In this document: piece after piece, positions 47,640 to 58,850 of the stretch
Layout: every line of letters starts with the position of its first letter
Numbering within the stretch: position 1 is the first letter of the stretch
NCBI GenBank assembly: GCA_039619475.1
Contig: CM077115.1
Location: 506,499,352-506,563,351, forward strand
Direction: 5' to 3'
DNA from: Icerya purchasi
Taxonomy: Eukaryota > Arthropoda > Insecta > Hemiptera > Monophlebidae
Length of the DNA: 64,000 nucleotides
Position numbers and translations under genes: made by a program
The notes under the pieces: generated by a model
What the model saw: only the letters and a program-made list of their open reading frames with translations
What the model was told of the DNA's origin: nothing
Databases searched by the model: none

Positions 47640-47920
47640 CCGGCCCAATTTCGAGCCCACTCTTCGTTACTGATATACAATCAAAACTGCAATTTCTAGT
47701 CGATACTGGATATGCGTATTTCCCAGAATTCGCATCAACCGGCGGCTTCCACGTTCTTCATATGAACTTCGCGCGGCAAACGGATCAAGCATCAGCAACG
47801 TACGGTATAATGAACTTAACGTTTAATCCGGAACTTCGCAAGGACTTCCGGTGGCTTTTCGTCATCGCCGACGTGTCCAAGCCGATTATCGGAGCCGACT
47901 CATTACGGACTTTCAATTGA
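47640..47920 (+). pseudogene. pol: Gypsy protease remnant
   Basis: LFVTDIQSKLQFLVDTGYAY (about 47662-47715) contains the aspartic protease D-T-G motif, although the following residues (normally A-x-x-S) are altered. About 55 codons later FRWLFVIADVSKPIIGADS (47850-47905) is the conserved flap-to-C-terminal segment F-x-W-x-F-x-I-A-D-V-x-x-P-I-I-G-A-D of Gypsy proteases. The frame from one motif to the other is essentially open, but the reading frame as a whole is disconnected from gag and RT. Confidence 0.85.
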
Positions 47921-48089
47921 CTTCCGAGAAAAGCGTCTCTGGGACTTAATTACCAGCCTCAATCCACATACAGCCAACCAGTTCGCAATTGCACAGCACC
48001 TCAAGTTAAAGCCATGATCCGCGGAGAGTCGCAGTTTAATCGCCTTTTATGCAATTTTCCCAATCTCACACGACCATCCATCGGAGTGC

Positions 48090-49015
48090 CTAGCAACGTT
48101 AAGCGTAGCACGATACATCGCATTAAAACAACACCGGGACAGTCTGTCGCATGTAAGCCATGGCGTCTAGCCCCTTGATAAACTCAAAATTGCCAAAAAA
48201 GAGTTCAAGAAAATTATTAAGATGGGGTACTGCACATCCATCGTCGAGCAGCTGTTCATCAGCTTTACATCTAGTGCCGAAGTCAGACGACGAGTGGCGT
48301 CCTTGTGGCGATTATAGAGCTTTAAATGCACCTTCTATACCGGACCGTTACCCCGTACCACACACTGAATACTTTTTCCAAAGTATCGCGGGCAAGAAAA
48401 TTTTCTCAAAAATAGACCTGCTACGGACATAATTCCAGCGGCGAAGGAGGACATTCAAAAAAAAAAAAAAAACAGAGCTATTACAACTCCATTCGGGCTT
48501 TTTGATTTTCCCTTTATGAATTTCGGGCTACATAACAAGGCGCAAACTTTCCAACGGTTCCTAGACAAGGTCCTGAGAGAACTCGATTACGCGTACAACC
48601 ACATCGACGACATCATGGTTGCTTCAGGCAACGAGGAGCAGCACGAGAAAGATCTTTCGGAAGTTTTCAAACGACTTGACGACTATGGACTTGTTATCAA
48701 CGCTTCGAAGTGCGTTTTTGGAACACAGACAGTACAGCTTCTTGGCTGCGAGGTGTCGGCTGATGGAATCAAACCCCTTCCAGCAAAAGTCCAAGCGATC
48801 CTCGATTTCCAGGAGCTTACGACGAGCAGAGAAGTACGTAGATTTCTCGGAATGATTAATTTTTACATTCCCAAAGTGGCCGAAATTCAGGCACAGCTCC
48901 TCGCGACTTCCTGAAAGGACCGGACACCCGAGGAAAGAAACCCATGCAGTGGACTCAATGGCGCGGTAGCAAATAGAAAAAAGTGCTATTTGCGCCAACA
49001 CCGGCTGGCTTCAAG
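48090..49015 (+). pseudogene. pol: Gypsy reverse transcriptase, truncated
   Basis: IHRIKTTPGQSVACKPWRLA (48117-48176) leads, with frameshifts, to an open frame at 48160-48432 with SALHLVPKSDDEWRPCGDYR and IPDRYPVPHTEYFFQSIAGK, then KIFSKIDL: RT fingers and the first catalytic aspartate. A run of 15 A at 48460 breaks the frame inside an E-D-I-Q-K-T segment. It resumes with ITTPFGLFDFPFMNFGLHNK. The catalytic motif reads NHIDDIMVAS (about 48598-48630) with the usual aromatic Y replaced by H. LLGCEVSADGIKPLP and EVRRFLGMINFY follow. A degraded GPDTRGKKPMQWT segment is the last recognisable part. RNase H, integrase and 3' LTR are missing. Confidence 0.93.
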
Positions 49016-49483
49016 TTTACACGGCTATTCATAATTTGTCTATATTTAATTTTCAATATGCTAATTTTTTATTTCTTTTCTGATTGTATTTCGTACTCCC
49101 TGGTATAATATTATTTTATACAAAACATTTTAAAGTAAAAGGTAAAACAATTTAAAATTATTCGCTGATGTGACCAAATTAAAATTTCAAAGTATTAAAT
49201 TTTCAGTTAAGTCTATTCTTTTAGTAAATTTTACATCAAACAATTTAAGATGATTTTACTTGTGAATAATTTTTCAATTTCCTTTATTTAAATTTAAGTA
49301 TCGCTTTTCCCTCAAATAAATTTTATTTTTAATTTTTTTAAATTTAAAAAAAAAAGTGTTACTTAATTTATTTTTGTTTGTGCATTAGTGTGTGCGATTG
49401 CATGTTAAGTTCGTTGCATTTCAACACTTTGCTGTCTCAGAAAAATACTAGGGAAATTACGATTCGTCACTGACTAATAGAGA
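49015..49483. other. AT-rich spacer after the Gypsy truncation
   Basis: No element protein continues beyond 49015, and there is no second LTR. Unrecognised AT-rich sequence. Confidence 0.6.
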
Positions 49484-49818
49484 GAAGCATGTAAAAAACT
49501 CATAGCTAATTTAATAATACAATGGAAACGTAAAAAAAGTATTATTTATATGTGTTGCAGCATGTTAACTTATTTCGGTAGTTTAATAAAATTTATGGTA
49601 TAAATTATTGGTTGCATTTTTTTTTATTATATAAAATTTGGACATTTTTTCGTTATAAAATTTAATGGGAGCCGGCCTAAGAATTACGTTGTAAATTTTG
49701 ATCATTTTATACAAGGTATAAAAGAGAAAGAGACAGAAGTGTAAGCAAGAGGGATCAAGGGGCACAGCCCCTTGCGAGGCCAAAATGGCTAAATTGTATA
49801 CGTATATATATATATATA
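49483..49818 (+). mobile_element. Dispersed ~300-bp repeat, copy 1
   Basis: Matches 58533-58850 in the same orientation. Shared blocks are GCTAATTTAATAATAC, AAAAAAAGTATTATTTAT, TTTCGGTAGTTTAATAAAAT, GCCGGCCTAAGAATT-type sequence, AGAAAGAGACAGAAGTGTAA and GCGAGGCCAAAATGG, ending in an (AT)n tract in both copies. Copy 1 has an extra short hairpin (AAGGGGCACAGCCCCTT). No protein coding. Its size and simple-repeat tail suggest a SINE-like or MITE-like element; class unknown. Confidence 0.75.
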
Positions 49819-50569
49819 CTATATGTAAAATATTAAATCGATGTGGGCCTATAATATATTTAATTTAACAATTTAATGCCTCCAGATTGCTTAATTCAAT
49901 TTTGTTAACATTTACACTTATGTAAAGATAGTTATGACGTAAATGTTGCTCTTCGACATCCGGAAACGCTTGTAATCACTTAATACAAGTTTTAATCGAT
50001 TTCCGGTGGTCACAATGAATTACGTTGTATAGCTGTGTTACGGGAATTTCGGTGAGGTAGATCGAAACCAAAGCCTCTGTGTCGATGACGGCATATGCAG
50101 TTTGGCATCGAGGTGTAGGGTTACAACTGAGCGGAGTACTTTGTTACTGCGAGGTAATGATAGTTCTGGATTGTTCTCGGATAATGATCAGAGCTGCCGT
50201 TTTATAAATCGCGGTGCAACATTTTATCGACATCTTTTCGCCGACCGATATTGCTCTTTCACGGTAAACGTAATACATATAGATACACTTTTGTTTATAC
50301 TCGTATTCGTTCTATTTTCGTTATGCGGATGTTTTTAAAAAAGGAATAACATCCAACGCCAACGATAAATCAGCGTGAAATACTACAAAAACCTGCCCGA
50401 AAATAGTTAAAAGTGAAAATCACGCCCAATACGGATTAATACTTCGTGTAATTGCAAAGAATAAATTTTTAACGAATCAATTAATGGCCCCAAAATAAAT
50501 TGATTCGTCGCCTAAAATTAAAAAACCCAGTTGCGCCAGCAAAGACAAATGATATTTTCAGCGAATGTG

Positions 50570-50869
50570 TCAAGACTTAAGCCGGAAACAGTTAATGAGA
50601 TCTTCCGTCAAAGATTCTGAAACAACGTCGAAAGTCAGAGTTTCTGAGCGTGGCAAAATTAATTGCGTGTCAGAAAAAAATCGCACACTATCCGTGAGAC
50701 GCATATGAGACCAGCATGCATGAAAATCGTGTTTGATCTGAGATACTTGATCCTCTTCAGAAGTTTCTTCGAGATGCGAGAGGAGTTCATTTATCGAATT
50801 GATTGAAATTCTCCAACGATTACGTATTGTGTTTTCTAAACTGCTGTCAATATCCTCGAATTTCTTCAA
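50570..50869 (-). CDS. Unrecognised open frame with protein-like composition
   Basis: The frame is open for about 110 codons on the minus strand (from about 50917 down to a stop at 50570). The listed part starts at a TTG, not an ATG. The predicted peptide is acidic and soluble, with helix-like stretches (for example INSINELLSHLEETSEEDQ) and no membrane segment, unlike the hydrophobic noise frames elsewhere. AG/GTAAGT is present on the minus strand just upstream (about 50921). It could be an exon, a fragment of an element gag-like protein, or chance. No family is recognised and no function is proposed. Confidence 0.2.
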   Translation of the reverse strand: MKKFEDIDSSLENTIRNRWRISINSINELLSHLEETSEEDQVSQIKHDFHACWSHMRLTDSVRFFSDTQLILPRSETLTFDVVSESLTEDLINCFRLKS

Positions 50870-52923
50870 ATAGGAAATTTCGAAGTTCTCTATCCCGTTT
50901 TTTGTAACTTACCTATACCTGTATAAAGTTTTTCTCGAGCTTAGTTTTTATCAAAAATGATAAACGATCAAGTACAAAGAACCCCGGGTTCGAGAACTTC
51001 GAGCTGCTCTGTCAGGTATCAAACCGAGCAAAAATTGCCGCGTTTCTTTAAATCAGCCACCGAGTAGCGCATTAATTAAAATTATATAATGTTTATTTTA
51101 GTTTCGTTAGAATAATTTTTTGATCCCACCTAAAATAAGAATTTGCTGTCCTGTAAGGCTTACTTACACGTATTAAGACTATATTAAATGTTTCGAATAA
51201 AAAGAACTTTCGGGATTCCGAGTGGTTTTCCGATGGGTTCTAGGTCATGCTGGAGTGCCTTGAGAACAAAACAGCGTGATCATAATAATTCCTTGCGCGT
51301 GAAGATGCACCCCCTCCAGTGAACGTCGATAATTTCATTTGGTCAATGAACACAGAAAAGTGAACTCCTCCATTATTGTGAGTGATTCAAAAGTCAAATG
51401 AAGAGATGGAGCTTTGTGACTGCTTGTCGCAACTTACAAAGAATATTCTCGACACTGAACTGCGCGAGGGACATACACGCAGATTTCGCACAGTTATAGG
51501 TTATTCTTCACTAACTAGTATGCTTCCCTCATATTTAACGTTCCGCTACTATCGAGAAGAACAACTTAATAGGGTAACTGTAATGATTTTCATGTGTTTT
51601 TAATCGTGCGACATGAACTGAATTTAAATAACGAAAACAGAAAATTAAAAGGAATTCTTTCGCTTTTTACACAAACATGTTTTGAAAAATTAACCAAATT
51701 TTTCTAATCCCGAAAAAGTACTACTATACTGATGAACGAAAATGTTATCACTAAGAAGGTGTGAATTTATATCCATTCATTTTGTTGATACATTTTGAAA
51801 TAAATTTTTTTATAAATACAATTATGTAAATTTTTTTAAATTCTCCGTAATAATCTTTTTTATTTCAATATTAACAAATGAAAACGGCACGTTTTAAATG
51901 GAAATTTCGAGATGACTTATCTATCCAATACTTAGAGTTTTTTACCCACGATGCAAGAATTTGCATTTTAAGAAAACACTAAAAAAAAACATGCAAGCGA
52001 ATCAAATAAATTATCGGAGTTTTCGAATATCGCCCGTTGCTCAGAATTACAAATATAAAAATTTTTTTGGAACTCATTTTCTTTTTTTTTTTTTTTGTTT
52101 TTAAATTTATTACATCATCTTCAACCTAGCGCTGTTTTAACTACAGGGCTATTACGCGAATTCGTAGCTGAGAAATTAATTAATTTAACGGATTTTATGA
52201 TTTTTATGATAATCAAACGGGGGGTGGTCCGTGAAATCGCGTTTTGATTTCGATCATACCCTGAGCACTTTGAGGTTGGGAATTTAACAAATTTATATGC
52301 TGGGCGTATTTAAGTCTGAATAACTTTTCGCCATCCGTAATAACAAATCTGCATATTCATGGTTTTTGGCACTTTACGTTGAACACTCACAAAAACCCAA
52401 AATTACTTTGTATTTTAGGTAAAATACACTCCGGCGGAATATTTTTTTTTTGGAAATAAAAACTTTGCGACTTTCATACTCGAAGAGTTTTTTACTGCTT
52501 TGTTTTAAAAACACAGAAAACTTTACTCGTTCAATAAAACTGAAACGTTTTCAATTACATTACATTTGAACAGCGTTCTAGTAATATGCGTGGATTTTTC
52601 AAATTAAGAAGCTGTAAAATATATTCACAATATTGGCATGCTTTTTATTGAAAAAGGGAAGACTTTTTTATGTTTTTTCTTTTTTTTTTAAATTTTATTC
52701 ATGGGGACCTTGAGAACAGTTGTTTAGGTATGCCGGATTTCAGAAAAGATTATGGAACAATAAATTACGTAGTAGCTGGATAAACCGACGTTAAATATGC
52801 AAACTTTATTAACTTTATTTATTTATATTCTTTATGAAAAAAAAACCACACTTAAATGGTTTTTATTGCAATCTGTTCAGTTTGCGAACATTCAGTAATA
52901 CTCTAAATTAGTTGTATCATTAT

Positions 52924-52969
<46 letters not shown>

Positions 52970-52977
52970 TACACACA
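52924..52977. repeat. (AT)n/(AC)n microsatellite abutting a MITE
   Basis: AT repeats with ACAT interruptions ending ACACACA immediately before the MITE. TGTATATATATAC follows the other end, so the element appears to have landed in a pre-existing TA-rich repeat. Confidence 0.9.
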
Positions 52978-53230
52978 AGGGCGCCAGGGGGGGGCAAGAT
53001 GATAGAAAAAGGATATGAGTTATAGGAAAAATAAAATTTATAAGTTGTAAAGGCTTAATATTTTATTAAACAAGAATAAAATCTTAATTAAAACATAATT
53101 TTCGTGGGTTTCTGGCAAATTGTTCATGATTACGCGCCTATAAATACTCATCATGGCCAGTTGATTAAAAAGTTTCAAAGCTCCGGGGGGAGGGGGCAGC
53201 TGCCCCATTGCACCCCGCTGGCGACGAACA
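52978..53230. mobile_element. MITE-like element, copy 2
   Basis: A 253-bp diverged and internally shortened copy of 26691-27010, same orientation. It keeps the left end AGGGCGCCAGGGG, the body blocks GAGTTATAGGAAAAATAAAA and GCGCCTATAAATACTCATCA, and the right end CGCTGGCGACGAACA. It lacks about 40 bp present in copy 1 near 26880-26925. The flanking TA repeat hides any target duplication. Confidence 0.85.
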
Positions 53231-53289
53231 TGTATATATATACCAGGATTCCAAGTGGACGATCCTGCATTTCCTTGCATTATATTTAT

Positions 53290-54940
53290 TCTTCGGTTAA
53301 TTCATAGGGTTTAGAGTTCTTTTCAGCCGCCTAATTTCATCCTGATGAGTGAAAAGCTGCATCGCCTCTGTGTTTATATGTTTTTTTAAATCATGCATTT
53401 TTGCCAGTGTTCCTTTATCACCTGTGAAACTTCTGACACATGAAGATCCCGATGAATATCATCGTTTCTTTCATATTGTTTTGCATTAGTGACAATCCTA
53501 AACACTTTATTTCGGAACGTCTGAATTTTTTTTACGTTGGCCACTTCAGCATCACAACCGCATATTGCTCAGCGAAAGGATACTCTGTCTTCCAATAAGC
53601 CATTTCATGACAGCAGAATTTTCAACTTTAATTATTCTACTTTTTTTTTTATTAATATGCGTATAGAACAGTTTAATATTTTAAATCTAAATACACACCT
53701 AAATATTTCACGTAATTTGTATTAGGTACAATTTTTGTATTAATTAAAATCTCGGACAATACTGGATTCTTCGATTGATAAAATTAATATGTACAGATTT
53801 TTCTTCGTTAAGACTTATTTTTTATTTTCTTGTCCATTTACAAATATTTTTGATGTGGGATTGCACTTTCATAGTTGATTCTTCGATATTATTTTCCATA
53901 TCCATCATAGTTGTGTCATCTGCAAACATGACCGTCGTGACACGCTCATTAACAGGAATATCAGCGGTATATAATAATTATAAAATTATTCATTATTATG
54001 CTTTATTCTAAAATATCTATTGGTTGGGTACGATTAAATAATTCTGCAAACCTTAACTGGTAATATCTTCTGAAGTTTGATTACCAGTCCTTTAACGCCC
54101 GTTCCACGTCAAAGACAACACCGCTGTACATATCTTCTTTTCTTCAAGATTTTTCTTAATTATATTTGTTATTCTATGTATCTGATCTATTCTTCGAAAT
54201 CCGAACTGATGATTTTAGGTATATATTATTGGTTTCATAATTTTTCAAACAACTTAGAAATAACGGGTGGCAAGCTATTTGGTCTATATGATTTAATATC
54301 TGTCTGAGATTTTACCGAGTTTAGGTAGCACAATTATTTGAGCTACTTTCCAAAGTTGAGGAAAATATCCAAATCTTATTAGAAGAGCATTAAATAGTTG
54401 GATTAATGTCATTATGCGTCTTTTTAAAAATTCCTTTAATAGTTTTACCGAAATTAAATCAAAACTAGGGGAGATTTCATTACATACGTATTTGTTTTTA
54501 CTTCATTATATATATCTCCAGGTTTTAAGTGTCTTAGAGATCCATCTTTCTCTTGATGATACACAATGTTTTTATCATCATCTGTTATATCAAGTGTAAA
54601 CACTTGTCTTAAATAATTGGAAATTTCATCAGCTTTGGCTCTGTCACTTCGTCTCCATTCGTTATTGTCTCTTTTAATAGGGAAATTCTGCTGTTGCGGT
54701 CTATTAATGAATTTTGTAGCTTTCCATAAAGAAAGGTTCGTCTCTTCTGTAGGGGAGAGATTCTCTATATATATATATATAGTTTTGAAACGTGTTTTGT
54801 TTGAATTTCATTAGCAATCTTTTAATTTCCTGCCTTACGTTTGTTCAATTTGGTTTTATCTTTTTTTATTCCTGTGTTCTGTAAAAAGTTTTTTTAAACT
54901 TCCTCCTTTCCCTTGATTTTTTCTAAAATAAAAACGGTAA
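53290..54940 (-). pseudogene. Jockey-type LINE reverse transcriptase, minus strand
   Basis: Reading the minus strand from 54830 down: INRPQQQNFPIKRDNNEWRR and RAKADEISNYLRQVF (pre-RT region), then KSPSFDLISVKLLKEFLKR, LIRFGYFPQLWKVAQIIVLP and a degraded S-Y-R-P segment (54490-54280). Next come HQFGFRRIDQIHRI (about 54210) and the catalytic VMFADDTT (53935-53910). SLNEEKSVHINF and a YLGVYLD-like stretch follow, then KWLIGRQSILSLSNM (about 53590), QTFRNKVFRIVTNAK-type residues, and finally FTHQDEIRRLKRTLN (53370-53310), the usual jockey C-terminus. Domain order is complete from the RT fingers to the ORF2 end, but the frame breaks many times. The endonuclease is missing, so it is 5'-truncated. 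It lies about 60 bp from MITE copy 2. Confidence 0.9.
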
Positions 54941-56045
54941 TTTTTTTTTTTTTAAGATTTTATTAACGAAACGTAAAATGAGTTTTCTCGCAAAATCGAT
55001 GGCTATCTTTTTTTCCAGATAACGATCTGCGCCGAATAACGGCTGCAAGAGAAAATTTCAATCTTCTACGCTTCGATAATAAAGTCGGGAAAATGAATTT
55101 TAGCCGTCATCTTGCGATCGACCATACTAAAAACGGACAAAATTATCTGCGGTCTCAAGGATTTTAGACTACTGCCAACAACCACATCGTAGCAAAATAG
55201 CAGCAAGATTCGGCGATGTCAAGGTTCCCTACAAGTTTTTTCCACGAACCAGACTTAGCCAAGATTTTTTGTGCATCTTCTCTCTCGCTCTCTTTTTTTT
55301 TTTTTAACAAAATATAAAATAGCAACGGTTTATGGTGCATAGAAAAATTTTCCAACAATTCCAGACGTTCAATTAAGGTAAAGAAAAGCCGAATTATGCG
55401 ATATTTAACGGTAAATTTACAAATAGAACTTTAATAAATGCAGAACAATATGGTATAAATATTAAATTTGTTAAAATAAATATCCGAGAGATATTATTGA
55501 CGTTAATTTAAAGCTTCAAAATAACTTTAATTTCATTTAAAATAAAATTAATAAATTTTTAATTATAATTAAAATATGATACAATATTAGAAATATTATT
55601 AATTATGCAAAAACGAATTATAAAATTAATTGTCTGTGCTAGTTTTATGCGCTAGTCTTATCTGCCCTGATATCGTTATTAAAAATTAAATGATTTTAAA
55701 AAATGTCGAATAATTAATTATATAAAACCGATTTAAAACATTATCCAGCAGCACTAAATACGTACGGAAATCGAAATTAAAAGACGCGCCTACTCTTCAT
55801 TTAGCATTAAAAATACAATATTCTCAGTTTAACAACGAATTTTTAACATGTAAAATGTATTCGTAAAAATATATCGATTAATTAATGTTAAAAAATTTAA
55901 AAATATTTCCGAGAATTATCATGTATATTAATTTCAAACAAATCCAGAAAACTTATAACGGAACAGTCTAATTATACACGTAGAAGAAAAAAAGGTAATA
56001 ACTACATTTTTACTGTGAATCTTTTCAATATACACTTTATCAATG
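54940..56045. other. AT-rich spacer
   Basis: Nothing recognised; T/A runs only. The 55.0-55.25 kb stretch is slightly CpG-richer without identifiable content. Confidence 0.5.
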
Positions 56046-56566
56046 GTAGCGCGATAGTATATTACTTAAGGCGCTTGGCTGCCAAACCAGAGGTGTCACA
56101 TAGGTTATCGAGACCTGTCTCATTTCGGATCCCAAGTCGCCCCCAAGTATACATCCAATTCAGAAATTGAATTGGCTCTACCAGAGAATTATCCGGTGGA
56201 AAGTAAAAAGTAAAGTGAGTTCCATACCCTTAACAGGGCGTCGGGATTGTGAAGTTAAGGTTCACAATGTACTAAGCCCAACGGCACTAATGAGAGTAGG
56301 GGGGCCAGTTCCTTTCTCTCGGCCGCCTTTACTTTCCCAGATTTCTCTGGTACCCAATAATTATTTCAGGCTGGGTAAGCTTGGGGGCGACTTGGATCCG
56401 GGATGACCTCTGACTTGGTAGCCAAGAGAAAAGGCGGATAATCCAAAAGTAGAAAGGAATTGGCTCCAGTATTCTTGTCAGATCCATTAGAACCTTAAGT
56501 ACATTGTTCAACCTTCACAATCCATAATACTCTATCAAGGATATATGGGACTTACTTTACTTTACG
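56045..56566 (+). mobile_element. tRNA-related SINE, copy 2, interrupted
   Basis: Outer SINE on the plus strand: GATAGTATATTACTTAAGG, head GCGCTTGGCTGCCAAACCAG and AGGTGTCACATAGGTTATCG, body CATTTCGGATCCCAAGTCG and AGTATACATCCAATTCAG, then after a 223-bp insertion GGCGGATAATCCAAAAGTAG and CATTGTTCAACCTTCACAAT. It ends with ACTTACTTTACTTTAC, the family's (TTTAC) tail. Apart from the insertion it aligns end to end with 34783-35050. The head resembles the D-arm/anticodon-arm part of a tRNA, so RNA polymerase III origin is inferred. Confidence 0.8.
56204..56426 (-). mobile_element. Nested SINE, reverse orientation
   Basis: Between GGAAAG and AGAAAAGGCGG of the outer SINE lies a second member read on the minus strand: head CTTGGCTACCAAGTCAGAGG, body GGATCCAAGTCGCCCCCAAG, then GTACATTGTGAACCTTAACT and the tail ...CTTTACTTTTTACTTT next to the outer element. 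The outer SINE is continuous with copy 1 if this block is removed, so this copy inserted later. Its 3' region differs from the outer SINE (a GCCGTTGGGCTTAGTACATT block) and matches the fragment at 30126-30190, indicating a subfamily. Confidence 0.8.
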
Positions 56567-58230
56567 CTGTATAAACGGACTTGTAATGTTTAATTAATAT
56601 AAATATTATATTGCGCAATCGGGAAACCGAGTGAAATGCAGTTTTCGAGATAATGTGTATACAAAGTTGTGATAACACTAATACAGTTTTTCATTGTGAT
56701 ATGGAGCAACTTGTAAGAATCGAATTTAACTAGTTTAACAATTTCGCTTTACAAATAATTACAACGAATTAAATTAAATGCTCGCTAATAATCACGTGAA
56801 AGGCGATGACAAACATGCACACCACCATATGCGCAGTACACAGCAGACATACACGGGACTGCACTTGTATATCGATAAATCGATCACAATATCAGTTGCA
56901 AGTGCAGTTTTTTACGTGCATACACATTCGTACTGCATATAACAATTGCCTATTACACTATGCATATATCTGTACAGATGAAATGTAAGAATAGGTAGTC
57001 GCCGACGCTCAGGAATTAGGTATGACGCTATAAAGAAGATAAAGAAATTAAATAATGGTTAAAACGGACGGCAACCGACATTGACAGTTTGAAATTTTTC
57101 GTTGCTAAAAACGCCTTTTTTTTATATGCAATGAAACAAGTATATGTTAAACAATTTTTCTGGAATAGTGCCAGATATAATAGTTTTAGGCGTAATTACT
57201 CTGTGCAGTTACGTTCGCTGCTGGTTCGAATATAAATGAAGTTCTTTATTTTAAAATATGCAAACGAGAATTCTGAATTTTACACATTACACAATTTTTG
57301 GAAAAATTTGAATTCCCTAATATCATAATAAGCTTCAGCGATACATGTATAAAAAAAAATTAATTATTCGATCGTAGAAACTAAACCATGAATGTGAAGA
57401 TAAAGTAGATAGTTTAAGCAATGCAGAAACCAGGGATTTTTTGTCGTACCGTATAAATTTCCGCCGAAAATATTTATGACGAAGACATTCAGTTTGGAAT
57501 TGATCGGTTTTGGTTTCCAAATTTTGAATGCATGAAAAAAAAAGACAAATAAAAAACACAATTTCAATAATACGTTTTTAAGAACTCGGAATAAATCTAA
57601 GTGAGGTCGGCACGGAATTTGGCCTCGGTAACTTTATTGATGGGATAACTCGAATGTGACCGAAACGGACGAACCGGATCGTCTTTGATTTCGCGGAAAT
57701 AGAAGAAACTCCGAAACAGTCTACACTACGATACTATACGAAATCACACTCCAACATCCCACATATGACCGCAATGGATAATCCACGGAATATTCATCAT
57801 GGTAAAACAACATAATCGCAGTCACAAACACTTTCGTAAATTGAATTTAAGTATCTTCGTACTGGTGTGGCTTTCATGTATCGAAATAGATAATCTGTGA
57901 TCTGCAGAATTTCGACACTGAAGATAATCGTTTACGTCACATTACTCAATTCTTTAGAATCCCAAATAGAATAGATAAAAATTAGGTCAATTTTTTTGAC
58001 ATAATAATAATAATAATAATAATAAATGAGATTGTAATTGATCGTAAACTTAGGTTTATCGTCCACCTTGAAGCAAACAATATTTAATATGTTATGTGAT
58101 AAAATTCGAAAATTACTTTCAAATATTATGTTCTGTGTCATAAAGAAAGGGCAGTCGTTTATTAAAAATGATTGCCTATTGCTATATAGCATATAATATA
58201 TACATGTGTATATATATATTAATTAAATTA
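56567..58230. other. AT-rich spacer
   Basis: No gene recognised; (TAA)n at about 58005-58025. Frames at 57335-57559 and 57932-58192 have no known motif. Confidence 0.5.
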
Positions 58231-58265
58231 CAATGTAATTCTTAGGCCGGCCCCCATTAGAAAAA
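58230..58265 (-). repeat. Fragment of the ~300-bp repeat
   Basis: AATTCTTAGGCCGGCCCCCA is the complement of the GGGGGCCGGCCTAAGAATT block of the 49.5/58.6 kb repeat. A TA-rich tract precedes it, and the segment is only about 30 bp. Confidence 0.6.
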
Positions 58266-58532
58266 ATGACCCAAAAATGTCTCAGTTTTATTAACGTTTG
58301 TTATATTTTAATTTTTGTCGACTTCAAAAAAGAAGAAGGTTGTTATACCTTCGTCACGTATGTTGTTTTTTTTTCTTACGTTTGTTCGCGCATAACTCAT
58401 ATTTGTACAGACCGATTTTACTGATTCTTTGTCCGCAATTCACGTTTGTGTTCAGTTTTCGTTTTTGGAAACATAATGAGAACACTTCTTGTTACTGTGC
58501 AGGTTGATGAATAAGAAGTTTCACCATATAGG

Positions 58533-58817
58533 GAGAAACCTGTAAAGACACTATGTTGCTAATTTAATAATACCATGGAAACGCAAAAAAAGTATTATTT
58601 ATAATGTTGTTTCGGTAGATTAATAAAATTTATTTTCTTTTTATCATATAAAATTGAGATATTCTTTCGTTATGAAATCTAATGGGGGCCAGCCGAAGAA
58701 TTGCGTTGTAAATTTTAATAATTTTTTACAAAGTATAGAAGAGAAAGTGACAGAAATGTAAGCAGAGGGCCTTTTGCGAGGCCAAAATGACCAAGTTTAT
58801 ATATTTATATATATATG

Positions 58818-58850
<33 letters not shown>
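58533..58850 (+). mobile_element. Dispersed ~300-bp repeat, copy 2
   Basis: Second full copy of the repeat at 49483-49818, same orientation, with GCTAATTTAATAATACCATG, AAAAAAAGTATTATTTATAA, GCGTTGTAAATTTTAATAAT and GCGAGGCCAAAATGACC, ending in a (TA)n/(TG)n tail. It lacks the GGGGCACAGCCCC hairpin of copy 1. Confidence 0.75.

Larger units (their letters stand above)
49819..52977. other. AT-rich spacer
   Basis: No gene recognised apart from the open frame listed at 50570. T run near 52083-52096 and an (AT)n/(AC)n tract at 52924-52977 next to the second MITE. Confidence 0.5.

Noticed and set aside
48624..49001. 125-codon minus-strand frame across the Gypsy RT
   Set aside because: Antisense shadow of the RT sequence, whose plus-strand motifs are unambiguous.
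57335..57567. Overlapping minus-strand frames
   Set aside because: Two frames open together over the same AT-rich sequence, neither with recognisable content.
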